A stretch of 64,000 bases of DNA, taken from NCBI RefSeq assembly GCF_006151805.1, contig NZ_VDDA01000005.1:422332-486331 (forward strand). The letters are read 5' to 3'. The notes under the pieces were generated by a model. The model worked only from the letters and a program-made list of their open reading frames with translations. It was not told the origin of the DNA and ran no database searches. How positions within the stretch are numbered: the stretch's first letter is position 1; every line of letters begins with the position of its first letter. Source of the stretch: Methylobacterium terricola (GTDB taxonomy: Bacteria > Pseudomonadota > Alphaproteobacteria > Rhizobiales > Beijerinckiaceae). The translations under genes were made by a program, and so were the position numbers. Below, piece after piece: positions 44,939 through 53,969 of this stretch.

Positions 44939-46135
44939 ATGAGCATGATCAATCGTCGTTTCTTCCTCGGATCGAGCCTCGCGCTCTCCGGCACGCTCGC
45001 CATGCCGGCGGTCCTGCGTGCGCAGTCGGGCCCGATCCGGCTCGGCACCCTCACCCCGCTGACCGGCTCGGGCGGCGCCTACGGGCCCGTCATGGCGAGC
45101 GTCGTGAAGCGCGCGGCCGAGGAGATCAACAAGGCCGGCGGCGTCAACGGCCGTGAGCTTCTCATCCTCTCCGAGGACGACCAGACCAACCCCGAGGCGG
45201 GGTTGCGGGCGGCCCGCAAGCTGATCGACGTCGACAAGGTCGCGGCGATCATCGGCACCTGGGCCTCCTCGGTCACCACGGCGGTGGCGCCGGTGGCCTG
45301 GGAATCCGGCACCTTCCTGACCACGGTCTCGGGGGCAGATTCGATCACGCTCCTGCCACATCGCGGCTTCCTCGTCCGCACCCAGCCGAACACCACCCTG
45401 CAGGGCCGCAAGTTCGGCGAGTTCGCCCTGGAGAGCGGCGCCAAGAACGTCACCTTCCTGTCCCCGCAGACGCCGTTCACGGACAGCCAATACGCCGAGA
45501 TCACCAAGGTCGTCACAGCCGCGGGTGGCAAGACCACGAAGCTCGTCTACGACGACAAGAAGACGACGTTGCGCACCGAGGTCGACTCGGTGCTGCGGGG
45601 AAAGCCCGACGCGATCATCATGGGCGGCTACGCGACCGACACCGCAATCCTCGTGCGCGACCTCTACCGCGCGAGCTACCGGGGCAAGCTGATCGGCTTC
45701 GGCTACGCGGTCAACAAGCAGCTCGTCGAGGCACTCCCGCCCGACGTGAGCGAGGGCATCCTCACCCTGTCCCCGTCGGCCGCGGCGGGCTCGAACGGCT
45801 ACGCGCACGTCGCCCGCCTCGCCGGCATGGAAACCCCCGACACCTATAGCTGCCAGGTCTACGACCAGATCAGCCTCGTCGCGATGGCACTCGGCCTCGG
45901 CCGCGGCGACACCGGCACGGTGATCAGGGACAACATCCGGAAGGTGTCGCAGGGCGGCGGCGAGCGGGTCGACACCGCGGTCGACGGGCTCAAGCTCATC
46001 GCGGCCGGCCGCAAGGTCGATTACGACGGCGCCTCCGGTCCGTGCGACTTCACGGAAACCGGCGACGTCACCGACGCGAAGTTCCGCTACGAGCAGGTTC
46101 GCGGCGGCAAGATCACCCTGATCAAGATCGCTTGA
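44939..46135 (+). CDS. Branched-chain-type ABC transporter substrate-binding protein
   Basis: A 398-residue periplasmic binding protein with a twin-arginine-like signal (NRRFFLGSSLALSGTLAMPA) and the family pattern IRLGTLTPLTGSGGAYGPVM, EEINKAGGVNGRELLILSED, AARKLIDVDKVAAIIGTWAS. It is the intact version of the protein broken at 41201-42215. ATG at 44939; a second Met at 44945 is an alternative start. It feeds the LivHMGF importer; the ligand could be an amide, amino acid or aromatic compound. Confidence 0.87.
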   Translation: MSMINRRFFLGSSLALSGTLAMPAVLRAQSGPIRLGTLTPLTGSGGAYGPVMASVVKRAAEEINKAGGVNGRELLILSEDDQTNPEAGLRAARKLIDVDKVAAIIGTWASSVTTAVAPVAWESGTFLTTVSGADSITLLPHRGFLVRTQPNTTLQGRKFGEFALESGAKNVTFLSPQTPFTDSQYAEITKVVTAAGGKTTKLVYDDKKTTLRTEVDSVLRGKPDAIIMGGYATDTAILVRDLYRASYRGKLIGFGYAVNKQLVEALPPDVSEGILTLSPSAAAGSNGYAHVARLAGMETPDTYSCQVYDQISLVAMALGLGRGDTGTVIRDNIRKVSQGGGERVDTAVDGLKLIAAGRKVDYDGASGPCDFTETGDVTDAKFRYEQVRGGKITLIKIA

Positions 46136-46139
46136 GACC

Positions 46140-47003
46140 ATGGAGGCCCTGCTTCAGACGCTCGTCAACGGGCTGGTGGCGGGATCGCTCCTCGCGGTCC
46201 CGGCGCTCGGTTTCAGCGCGATCTTCGCCGTTCTGCGCTTCCCGAACTTCGCCATCGGGGCGCTCGCGACGGCGGGCGCCTACGGCGCCTGGCTCGCCAA
46301 TGTGGGCCTCGGTGCGCCGATCCCGGTCGCGGTCGCGATCGGGTTCGTCGTGGCGGGCCTGGCGGGCGTCGCGGTCGAGTTCGCGGCCCTCGACCGGCTC
46401 GGCCGGGCCGGCCACCTCATGAAGGCGATCGGCTCGCTGGCGGTCGGCATGGTGCTGGAGAACGTCATCCGCTTCGCCTTCGGCAACGACCTGAAGGCCT
46501 TCGACCTGCCGCTCGCCCGCGACATCGTGTTCGGCCCGGTCCGGATCGGCCCGCAGCAGCTCGCGAGCGTCGGCTTCGCGCTCGCCGCCATGGCGGCCTT
46601 CTGGGCCTTCCTGTCGCTCACCAGCCTCGGCCGGTCGATGCGCGCCGTCGCCGACAACCCGAACCTCGCCCGGCTCAAGGGCGTCGACCCGACGGTCGTC
46701 GCGCTCGTGACGGTGTTCCTCGGTGCGGGCCTCTGCGGCGTCGGCGGCACGCTCATCGGGCTCGACGCCTCGCTCGATCCCCTCACGGGCGGGCGCATCC
46801 TCCTGTCCGTCTTCGCGGCCGCGGTCGTCGGCGGCCTCGGCAGCATTCCGGGCGCGGTCGTCGGCGCCTTCCTCATCGGGATCACCGAGGAGATGTCGTC
46901 GCTCGCCCTCGCGCCCGCCTACCGGCTGGCCGTGAGCTTCGCGGTCATCTTCCTCGTCCTGAGCTTCCGGCCCGCGGGCCTCCTCGGCCGGGCCGTGCGG
47001 TGA
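46140..47003 (+). CDS. livH: Branched-chain-type ABC transporter permease (LivH)
   Basis: A 287-residue permease with about eight hydrophobic spans and the LivH motifs GFSAIFAVLRFPNFAIGALA, SLGRSMRAVADNPNLARLKG and VVGGLGSIPGAVVGAFLIGI. Starts 4 bp after the binding-protein stop and is followed after 4 bp by LivM, so all are in one operon. Confidence 0.87.
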   Translation: MEALLQTLVNGLVAGSLLAVPALGFSAIFAVLRFPNFAIGALATAGAYGAWLANVGLGAPIPVAVAIGFVVAGLAGVAVEFAALDRLGRAGHLMKAIGSLAVGMVLENVIRFAFGNDLKAFDLPLARDIVFGPVRIGPQQLASVGFALAAMAAFWAFLSLTSLGRSMRAVADNPNLARLKGVDPTVVALVTVFLGAGLCGVGGTLIGLDASLDPLTGGRILLSVFAAAVVGGLGSIPGAVVGAFLIGITEEMSSLALAPAYRLAVSFAVIFLVLSFRPAGLLGRAVR

Positions 47004-47007
47004 CGCG

Positions 47008-47907
47008 ATGCTGACCTACATTCTCTTCGCCCTCGTCATCGGGTCGATCTACGCGCTCCTCGCGCAGAGCCTGATGCTGTCCTGGGGGCTCGCGGGCCTC
47101 GTCAATCTCGGCCTTGCCGGCTTCTTCGCCATCGGCGCCTACGCCTCGGCCATGGCGACGACCTGGCACCATGCGCCGATCCCCGCCGGCCTCGCCATCG
47201 CGATCATCGTCGGAGGTGCGGTCGGCCTCCTGGTCTGCATCTCGACCCTCAAGCTGCGGGACGACTACCTCGCCATCGTGACGCTGGGCTTCGCCGAGGT
47301 CGTGCGCGTCGTCGCCTCCAACGAGGTCTGGCTGACGGGCGGCACCGACGGCATCCCGGGCGTGCCCGTGATGGTGCCGCGCGATCTCGGCCTCGGCTTC
47401 CATGCCGGCACGCTCGCCGTCGTGGTCGTCGCCGTCGCCCTCGTCTATGGGCTGCAACGCCGCCTTCTCGCCGCGCCCTGGGGCCGGACGTTGCGGGCGA
47501 TCCGCGAGGACCAGACCGTCGCGTCGGTCGCCGGCAAGAGCACCGTACGCTTCAAGGCGGAGGCCTTCTGCATCGCCTCGGCCATCGCGGCGCTCGCCGG
47601 CGCGCTCTACGGCCATTACACGAGCTACGTCGCGCCCGACCAGTTCCAGCCGCTCGTCACGATCTACATCTTTCTCGCCGTGACCGCCGGCGGCAACACG
47701 CGCCCGGCCGGCGCGGTCATCGGCGCCTACGCCCTGGTGGCCTTCCTGGAGGCGACGCGCTTCCTGGCCGATCTGGTGCCGGGCCTCGCCCCCGTCCAGG
47801 CTGCGTCCCTGCGCGAGATCATCGTCGGCCTCGGCCTTCTCCTCGTCCTCAGTGTGCGGCCGAACGGCATCCTGCCGGAACGGTCGCAGAAGGCACCTGC
47901 CCGATGA
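47008..47907 (+). CDS. livM: Branched-chain-type ABC transporter permease (LivM)
   Basis: A 299-residue permease with LivM motifs (LMLSWGLAGLVNLGLAGFFA, STLKLRDDYLAIVTLGFAEV, RTLRAIREDQTVA, AGALYGHYTSYVAPDQF). Complete. Its stop overlaps the GAF-protein start (ATGA). Confidence 0.87.
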   Translation: MLTYILFALVIGSIYALLAQSLMLSWGLAGLVNLGLAGFFAIGAYASAMATTWHHAPIPAGLAIAIIVGGAVGLLVCISTLKLRDDYLAIVTLGFAEVVRVVASNEVWLTGGTDGIPGVPVMVPRDLGLGFHAGTLAVVVVAVALVYGLQRRLLAAPWGRTLRAIREDQTVASVAGKSTVRFKAEAFCIASAIAALAGALYGHYTSYVAPDQFQPLVTIYIFLAVTAGGNTRPAGAVIGAYALVAFLEATRFLADLVPGLAPVQAASLREIIVGLGLLLVLSVRPNGILPERSQKAPAR

Positions 47908-48440
47908 CCGACTGGCTCACTCCCCTCACGACCCTCGCCGAGACGCTGGCGCGGGACGCGCGACCGGAGGCCGCCTTCGCTTCCGTCGAGAACGCTCTCC
48001 AGACCCTTCTCGGGCATCGGCTGTTCACCGTGCTCCTGTGCCGGCCGGGCGACGAGGTCGAGCGCATCTACTCGTCGAACCCCGCGGCCTATCCGCTCGG
48101 CGGGCGAAAGGCGTTCGCCGCGACGCCCTGGGGCGAGCTCGTGCTCCGGCGCCGGCAGCCCTTCCTGGGTCCCGACCGGGCGGCGCTTCGCTGGGCCTAT
48201 GCCGACCACGCGCTCATCGAGAGCCTTGGGCTCGGCAGCGCCATGAACGTCTGCGTCGAGCATGGCGGCGAACTCCTGGCCGTGCTCGCCCTGCTCCACG
48301 AGGAGGGCTACTTCCACGATCCCTCCCAGGTCGCGGCCGTAAGGGCCGTGACGCCCATCCTCATTCCCGGCCTGCGCACGCTGCGCGAGCAAGCCCCCAG
48401 CCGCCAAGCTCGACCGTCTGGAGTGGCTGCGGATCGCTGA
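47904..48440 (+). CDS. GAF-domain protein, possibly truncated
   Basis: A 178-residue protein consisting of one GAF domain (about residues 15-160): ENALQTLLGHRLFTVLLCRP, ERIYSSNPAAYPLGGRK and LGSAMNVCVEHGGELLAVLA. GAF domains bind small molecules or act as sensors. It is the last gene of the ABC importer operon (ATGA overlap), suggesting it senses the imported compound or its product. The C-terminal ~17 residues (PSRQARPSGVAADR) look like read-through into IS debris. Confidence 0.75.
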   Translation: MTDWLTPLTTLAETLARDARPEAAFASVENALQTLLGHRLFTVLLCRPGDEVERIYSSNPAAYPLGGRKAFAATPWGELVLRRRQPFLGPDRAALRWAYADHALIESLGLGSAMNVCVEHGGELLAVLALLHEEGYFHDPSQVAAVRAVTPILIPGLRTLREQAPSRQARPSGVAADR

Positions 48441-48680
48441 TACCGCTGGCCTGATGCTGGTGCCCAAGCCGAACCGCCCCGGGTTTCCCCGAGGCTCCAG
48501 CTTCCGTGAGGATGGAGCCATGACGAAGCGGACAGCCCGGTTTGGTGACCCGCGACCGGACCGCCTGAAGTCCGTCGCGGCCAGCATCGGCTTTCTGGAA
48601 GACTAAGGCTCTAAACCTGATCAAGGTATTGCGGCGATGAGTAAGACGTGAATCCAAAGCGTCTCCAGATGGCGGAGGCT
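48441..48680. other. Insertion-sequence debris, no intact gene
   Basis: This stretch reads like the end or start of old IS elements: a short frame at 48520-48606 (MTKRTARFGDPRPDRLKSVA start) has a start context like transposase orfA genes but ends after 28 codons. No terminal inverted repeat can be fixed by eye. Confidence 0.35.
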
Positions 48681-48776
48681 ATGGCAGAGCTGTTTTGGCT
48701 GGTGGACGAGCCGTGGCAGGCGATCGCCCCGTTCATGCCGACCGACCAGTCCGGCGCGCATCGCAGACCGCGCTAG
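48681..48776 (+). pseudogene. IS5-family transposase, N-terminal fragment
   Basis: Reads MAELFWLVDEPWQAIAPFMP, then TDQSGAHRRPR and TAG. This is the start of an IS5-type transposase (typical FWLTDEQW..I.PLLP), cut off by an in-frame TAG after 31 codons, with degenerate continuation. A mobile-element remnant between the importer operon and the SMP-30 gene. Nothing else is seen up to 48973. Confidence 0.6.
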
Positions 48777-48973
48777 ATCGCGTCCCGGAGCGTCGCGGTC
48801 AACGCCGGCCGTCGAGTAGCCGGCTCTGCGTGCCCGCCGCTGGCGTTTTCTGTTGAACGGAAGCGCCTGTGATCGATGATGGAGGAGGCGGAGTTGCTCT
48901 CCGGCTCCAGATACCGACAGCCTGCCACGTCCGAGACACGGATCCATGGTGGCTGGAATGGCCATGCATCTGA

Positions 48974-50002
48974 TCAACGATGCGAGTACAGCGGCAGTGC
49001 TTTCGCAAAACCTTTGGCATGGAATATTGTTGCGCCCATGCCTCCGGCCGCGTCGTTCGTGACGATATACAGGTCGTTGGTGCCGGGTCGGATCGCGAGA
49101 CTGGTCGTGCGCAGATTGTGCCCCTCGTCACGTCCGGGGATCAGAATTTGTCCGATCGGTATCCCGCTGCGATTGAAGACGAGAACGCGGCCCTGCATGT
49201 ACATCGCAACGTAGAGGTTGCCGTCACTGTCCGCTCGCATCGAGTCCGGCGCCGGACCCGTGAAGTGGTATGCAATGGCAGTCCCGTAGGGCGCAATCGT
49301 CGTCGGGTCTTCCAGCTCGACCCGGTGCAGCAGACCGCGGCTCAATTCGGTAACCCACAGCTCCTTCCCGTTCGGGCTCAAGCTTATCCCGTTGGCAACA
49401 GCCATATTCTTGAGGATCGGTGTGACCACCTTGAAATCAGGCGAAACATAGTAAACGCCGCCCGTCGGCTCCGAAGTCGATCCGCGGAAATCCGTGAAAT
49501 AAAAACCACCCTTCGAGTCGAACACCAGGTCGTCCACGAGATACCCAGCCGACGCCGGAATGATCGTCTCCTGTCCGGAGCCATCGGAATTGACGGCGAT
49601 GACCGACCCGGTATCCTTGAAATTGCCGAGGCCCGCAACAAAAAGCCGGCCATCCTTGTGGATGGCGATACCAGCCGGCGCGAGTTTGTTGGGTGGAACG
49701 ATGGTGCTCAACGTCTTCTCAGGCGTCAGCTTGAAGACGCGCCCCCCAAAAACCTCCAGAAAGATGAGGTTGTTGTCGCGATCGAAGGACGGACCTTCGA
49801 GCTGCAAGCCTTGGTCGGACACTTTGAACCAGGGCTCGGCGACAACGGTGGCGAGCCCGCGTTCGGCCGGCGGAATCGGAACCGGCCCGCTGTTCGTCGG
49901 TCCGTAGCGAAGTTCGGAACCTCCCGATTCCTGAGCATGCAGTCCGGCAGCGCCCAAGAGAACCATGGCTACTGGGAAAGCCAAGCGCAGTAAGCGTTTC
50001 AT
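48974..50002 (-). CDS. SMP-30/gluconolactonase-like periplasmic protein
   Basis: A 342-residue beta-propeller protein with a signal peptide (LAFPVAMVLLGAAGLHAQ). Family landmarks: LQLEGPSFDRDNNLIFLEVF, PAGIAIHKDGRLFVAGLGNF, YLVDDLVFDSKGGFYFTDFR, ANGISLSPNGKELWVTE and PDSMRADSDGNLYVAMY. These are the metal-site strands of SMP-30/lactonase proteins. It probably hydrolyses a lactone or phosphotriester-like substrate in the periplasm. It is the last gene of the acyl-CoA cluster, 135 bp after the BKACE gene, and may not be in the same transcript. Confidence 0.8.
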   Translation of the reverse strand: MKRLLRLAFPVAMVLLGAAGLHAQESGGSELRYGPTNSGPVPIPPAERGLATVVAEPWFKVSDQGLQLEGPSFDRDNNLIFLEVFGGRVFKLTPEKTLSTIVPPNKLAPAGIAIHKDGRLFVAGLGNFKDTGSVIAVNSDGSGQETIIPASAGYLVDDLVFDSKGGFYFTDFRGSTSEPTGGVYYVSPDFKVVTPILKNMAVANGISLSPNGKELWVTELSRGLLHRVELEDPTTIAPYGTAIAYHFTGPAPDSMRADSDGNLYVAMYMQGRVLVFNRSGIPIGQILIPGRDEGHNLRTTSLAIRPGTNDLYIVTNDAAGGMGATIFHAKGFAKALPLYSHR

Positions 50003-50137
50003 CTTCCTCTCCTCCCATTCGTATGATTTTCGCGCCCGATCGCCGCACCGGTATCATGATGGCGTCGAGCCTGAGATGTGAATAAACTCTGGACGACATC
50101 TCCGAGGCCGATTTCAACCTCGCGAAAGGCAACCGCT

Positions 50138-51076
50138 TCAGAACCCGACTTTATCGCTCCCTTTCAGATTCAACTCGACGCGCGCATCCTCGGGCCGTGC
50201 GATCTCCAGGCCGAGCCCTTCGATGATCTGACGGACGGCCCGGACCTGCTGCGCGTTCGATTCTGCGAGACGCCCGGCTCCGAGCCAGATGGAATCCTCG
50301 AGCCCGACCCGAACGTGACCACCCATCGCAACCGACATGGCGGCGATGGGAAGCTGGTGCCGTCCGGCGCCCAGAACCGACCACCGGTAATCCGCTCCAA
50401 ACAGGCGATCCGCCGTCCGCTTCATGTGAGCAACGTCTTCGGGATGTACGCTGATGCCACCGAGGATGCCGAAAACACTCTGCACGAAGAAAGGCGGCTT
50501 GATGATTCCGCGATCCGCAAAGTGTGCGAGCGTGTAGAGATGCCCGATATCGTAGCACTCTACCTCGAAGCGCGTACCATTTTCGGCACATGAAGTCAGT
50601 ATGTATTCGATATCGGCGAATGTGTTTTTGAAAATCCGGTCTCGCGACCCCTCGAGATAGGGACGCTCCCAATCGTGCTTGAAGTGCTTGAAGCGTCTCA
50701 GCATCGGGAAAAGACCGAAGTTCATCGATCCCATGTTGAGACTCGCGACCTCTGGCTTGAAGCGCGAGGCGGGAGCGATACGCTCGGTGATCGGCATGGT
50801 CGCCGCTCCGCCGGTCGTGATGTTCACGACGCAATCAGACCGCTGCTTGATGACCTGCAAGAACGGCAGGAACGCCTCCGGTGACTGGTCGGGAGCGCCG
50901 GTCCGCGGATCCCGGGCGTGAAGATGAACGATCGCGGCACCGGCTTCTGCCGCTCCGATCGCCGCCTCCGCGATCTCCTCTGCGGTGACCGGAAGATGGG
51001 GCGACATCGACGGCGTATGGATCGACCCGGTCACCGCACAAGTAATCACGACCTTGCGGCTGCTGCTTGCGGACAT
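50138..51076 (-). CDS. BKACE (DUF849) beta-keto acid cleavage enzyme
   Basis: A 312-residue TIM-barrel enzyme of the family of 3-keto-5-aminohexanoate cleavage protein. Motifs: VVITCAVTGSIHTPSMSPHL near the N-terminus, AGAAIVHLHARDPRTG, NITTGG, ASLNMGSMNFG and GGHVRVGLEDSIWLGAG. His49 and His51 in HLHARDP are the zinc ligands in characterised members. The enzymes react a beta-keto acid with acetyl-CoA to give acetoacetate and a new acyl-CoA. ATG at 51076 used. Here it could process a keto acid released by the lyase encoded upstream. Confidence 0.85.
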   Translation of the reverse strand: MSASSSRKVVITCAVTGSIHTPSMSPHLPVTAEEIAEAAIGAAEAGAAIVHLHARDPRTGAPDQSPEAFLPFLQVIKQRSDCVVNITTGGAATMPITERIAPASRFKPEVASLNMGSMNFGLFPMLRRFKHFKHDWERPYLEGSRDRIFKNTFADIEYILTSCAENGTRFEVECYDIGHLYTLAHFADRGIIKPPFFVQSVFGILGGISVHPEDVAHMKRTADRLFGADYRWSVLGAGRHQLPIAAMSVAMGGHVRVGLEDSIWLGAGRLAESNAQQVRAVRQIIEGLGLEIARPEDARVELNLKGSDKVGF

Positions 51077-51170
51077 TCTCCGCCCTCCTACGGCATGAGG
51101 CCGCGCTTGATCAGATTGCACAGGTACCGGATGGTCGCGTCATCGCCATCCGATGGCGCGGGATCGGTTG

Positions 51171-53123
51171 TTATTCGGTCGCCAACGTGGCGAGGAGCTG
51201 GCGGATCGACACCTGGTCTCCGCGCTTGACACTCAGCGTGGCGATATCTCCATCGCTTTGAGCGACGACGCGAAGCTGCATCTTCATCGCTTCCAGCACC
51301 AGGATCGGATCTCCCTTCGACACCCGGTCCCCGACCCGAGCGAGCACATCGGTGACGACGCCGCTCATGGGCGCGAGAACCCGTCCACTATCGGATCGGT
51401 CGGCCTCGCTCGTCCGGTGAAGCAGCGTTTCCTCGGCGACGAGGTACAATCCGTCGCCATCGAGATGCAGGCGCTCCGCGGCATCGAAGGCGAAGCGCGC
51501 TTGCCGAACCACGCCATCGACGAGGAAGCGCGCGGAGCCGTTCTCGATCTCGACGGCCAGTGACGTCTCGCCCTCGCCCTGACGGACACGCCAGCTGCCG
51601 TCCGGTTCGCGACCCAGCACGAGATCGACGTTTCGTCCACCGACCCTCAGCCTCGAAGGGGCATGGCCGGCCCCGGTCGAAGACCAATCGGCCGTGAGGG
51701 TTTCGTCCCGCTGGCCACGGGTGCGCAGCAGGATGGCGGCCAGCGCCAGGATGGCGCGCGACGGCTCCGGCCCGGTCGCGAAATCATCGGCATGCCGGAC
51801 CAGGAACGCAGTCGTCGCGCTCCCCTCGCGGAATTCCGGATGGTCCAGAACCCGCGCCAGGAAGTGGCGATTGGTGGTGACGCCGAGCAGGCAGGTCTCG
51901 TCGAGGGCGCGAACCAGACGCCTGCGGCTCTCTTCCCGCGTCGCACCGGTGGCGATGACCTTGGCGAGCATCGGATCGTAGAACGTGCCGATGGCCTGGC
52001 CGACCCGGAGGCCATGGTCGACCCGGCGCCCCGCCCCCTCGGCCGGCCGCCATTCCAGGATCGTTCCCGTCTGGGGGAGGAACCCGTCATAGGGGTCCTC
52101 GGCGTAGAGCCGCACCTCGATGGCGTGGCCGCGCAGCACGATCTCGTCCTGCCGCCGCGGCAGGCTCTCGCCGTTCGCCACCCGCAATTGCCATTCCACG
52201 AGGTCGAGCCCGGTCACCAGCTCGGTCACGGGATGCTCGACCTGGAGGCGCGTGTTCATCTCCAGGAAGTAGAACTCGCCCGACGCGGCGAGCAGGAACT
52301 CGACGGTGCCGGCGCCCCGGTAGTCGATCGCCCGGGCGGCCTCCACGGCGGCGGCTCCCATGCGGGCGCGCAAGGCGGGGTCGACGGCCGGCGACGGCGC
52401 CTCTTCCACGACCTTCTGATGCCGGCGCTGGATCGAGCAGTCGCGCTCGCCCAGATGCACGACGTTGCCGTGCGAGTCCGCGAAGACCTGGATCTCGACG
52501 TGCCGGGCGTCGATGACGGCCTTCTCCAGGATCAGCTCCCCGGACCCGAAGGCGCTCGTGGCTTCCGACCGCGCGCCCGCCAGCGCCGCCGCGAGGTCCG
52601 CCCATTCGTGGACGAGGCGCATGCCGCGACCGCCGCCGCCGGCGGCAGCCTTGACCATGATCGGCAAGCCGATCCGGTCGGCCGCCTCCATCAGCGCCGC
52701 GTCGGACTGATCGGCCCCCTGGTAGCCCGGGACGCAGGGCACCGACGCCGCGATCATCAGCCGTTTCGCCGCGGCCTTGTTGCCCATCGCCCGGATCGCG
52801 CCCGGCGTCGGCCCGATGAAGACGATCCCCGCCCGCTCGCAGGCTTCGGCAAAGTCGCCGTTCTCCGACAGGAAGCCGTAGCCCGGGTGGATGGCGTCGG
52901 CGCCGGCCTGCTCGGCGGCGGCGAGGACGGCCCCGATGTCGAGATAGCTCGCCGAAGCGGAGGCCGGACCGATCGGGACGGCAAGGTCGGCGAGGCGGAC
53001 GTGGCGCGCATCCGCGTCGGCCTCGCTGTAGACCGCGACGGTGCGATAGCCGAGGGCGCGCGCCGTGCGGATGATCCGGCAGGCGATCTCGCCGCGATTG
53101 GCGATGAGGACGGTCGTGAACAT
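51171..53123 (-). CDS. Acyl-CoA carboxylase alpha subunit (biotin carboxylase + BCCP)
   Basis: A 650-residue subunit. Biotin carboxylase at about 1-445 (LIANRGEIACRIIRTARALG, HPGYGFLSENGDFAEACE, AAAGGGGRGMRLVHEW, EMNTRLQVEHPVTELVTGLD), a linker domain, and a biotinyl domain whose Lys614 lies in VLEAMKMQ. All catalytic motifs are present. The architecture is that of methylcrotonyl-, geranyl- or propionyl-CoA carboxylase alpha chains. It sits with the beta subunit and an HMG-CoA-lyase family enzyme, which favours a methylcrotonyl/geranyl-type role. Confidence 0.9.
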   Translation of the reverse strand: MFTTVLIANRGEIACRIIRTARALGYRTVAVYSEADADARHVRLADLAVPIGPASASASYLDIGAVLAAAEQAGADAIHPGYGFLSENGDFAEACERAGIVFIGPTPGAIRAMGNKAAAKRLMIAASVPCVPGYQGADQSDAALMEAADRIGLPIMVKAAAGGGGRGMRLVHEWADLAAALAGARSEATSAFGSGELILEKAVIDARHVEIQVFADSHGNVVHLGERDCSIQRRHQKVVEEAPSPAVDPALRARMGAAAVEAARAIDYRGAGTVEFLLAASGEFYFLEMNTRLQVEHPVTELVTGLDLVEWQLRVANGESLPRRQDEIVLRGHAIEVRLYAEDPYDGFLPQTGTILEWRPAEGAGRRVDHGLRVGQAIGTFYDPMLAKVIATGATREESRRRLVRALDETCLLGVTTNRHFLARVLDHPEFREGSATTAFLVRHADDFATGPEPSRAILALAAILLRTRGQRDETLTADWSSTGAGHAPSRLRVGGRNVDLVLGREPDGSWRVRQGEGETSLAVEIENGSARFLVDGVVRQARFAFDAAERLHLDGDGLYLVAEETLLHRTSEADRSDSGRVLAPMSGVVTDVLARVGDRVSKGDPILVLEAMKMQLRVVAQSDGDIATLSVKRGDQVSIRQLLATLATE

Positions 53124-53126
53124 GGC

Positions 53127-53945
53127 TCAGGCCGGTTTCCAGTTGGGGGGGCGCCGATCGAGGAAGGCCGCGATGCCCTCGCGACCCTCGTCGCTGCGAA
53201 CGGCCGCGCAGAAGCTCTCGGCCGCGCGATCCAGGAGTTCGTCCATCGGGGTCGGGCCGGCGGCACGGAAGAGGAGGCGCTTGGTCTCGGCGACTGCGCC
53301 GGGCGCGCAGCGCAGGATCTGAGCGATGGCCTGCGCGACGGCACGCTCGAGATCCTCGGCCGACGCCGCGCTCTCGTGCGCGATCCCGACCGCCACCGCC
53401 TCGCGGCCCGACAGGCGCGCACCCGAGACGCCGAAGCGCCGCGCCGCCGTCAGGCCGATGCGCTGAACCACGAAGGGGGAGATCGAGGCCGGTACGAGGC
53501 CGAGCATCACCTCCGACAGGCCGAACTGGGCGTCGTCGCGCACGATCGTCACGTCGCCGACGCAGGCGAGGCCGAAGCCGCCGCCGAGCGCGTGGCCCTC
53601 GACCACGCAGACGATGGCCTGGGGCGCCTCGTTGATGGTCTGCATCATCGCGCCGAAATGGCGGTTCTCCGCGCGCAGCGGATCATCCGCGCCGTCCTCC
53701 GGCCGCAACGCGGCGGCGCTCGCGAAAGCCTTGAGGTTGCCGCCGGCGCTGAACGTGCCCCCCGCGCCCCGGATCACGACGACGCGGACCGTCCGGTCCT
53801 CGGCGATGGCGCCGAACGTCGCCAGGATCTCGCGCTGCACCTCGATCGTGAGGGGATTGCGGGCCTCGGGCAGGTTCAGCCAGAGGTGGAGCACCGGTCC
53901 CTGCAGGTCGAGCCGGATCGCCGATGTGTCGGGGAGAGAGGGCAT
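53127..53945 (-). CDS. Enoyl-CoA hydratase/isomerase (methylglutaconyl-type candidate)
   Basis: A 272-residue crotonase-fold enzyme. The oxyanion-hole segments are AGGTFSAGGNLKAFAS and VVEGHALGGGFGLACVGDVT. The position between the carboxylase subunits (3 bp and 24 bp gaps) matches methylglutaconyl-CoA hydratase or isohexenylglutaconyl-CoA hydratase in leucine and acyclic-terpene degradation clusters. The assignment rests on context; the sequence alone supports only the crotonase family. Confidence 0.83.
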   Translation of the reverse strand: MPSLPDTSAIRLDLQGPVLHLWLNLPEARNPLTIEVQREILATFGAIAEDRTVRVVVIRGAGGTFSAGGNLKAFASAAALRPEDGADDPLRAENRHFGAMMQTINEAPQAIVCVVEGHALGGGFGLACVGDVTIVRDDAQFGLSEVMLGLVPASISPFVVQRIGLTAARRFGVSGARLSGREAVAVGIAHESAASAEDLERAVAQAIAQILRCAPGAVAETKRLLFRAAGPTPMDELLDRAAESFCAAVRSDEGREGIAAFLDRRPPNWKPA

Positions 53946-53969
53946 GCGGCCTCGCGGCGGATGGAGGGG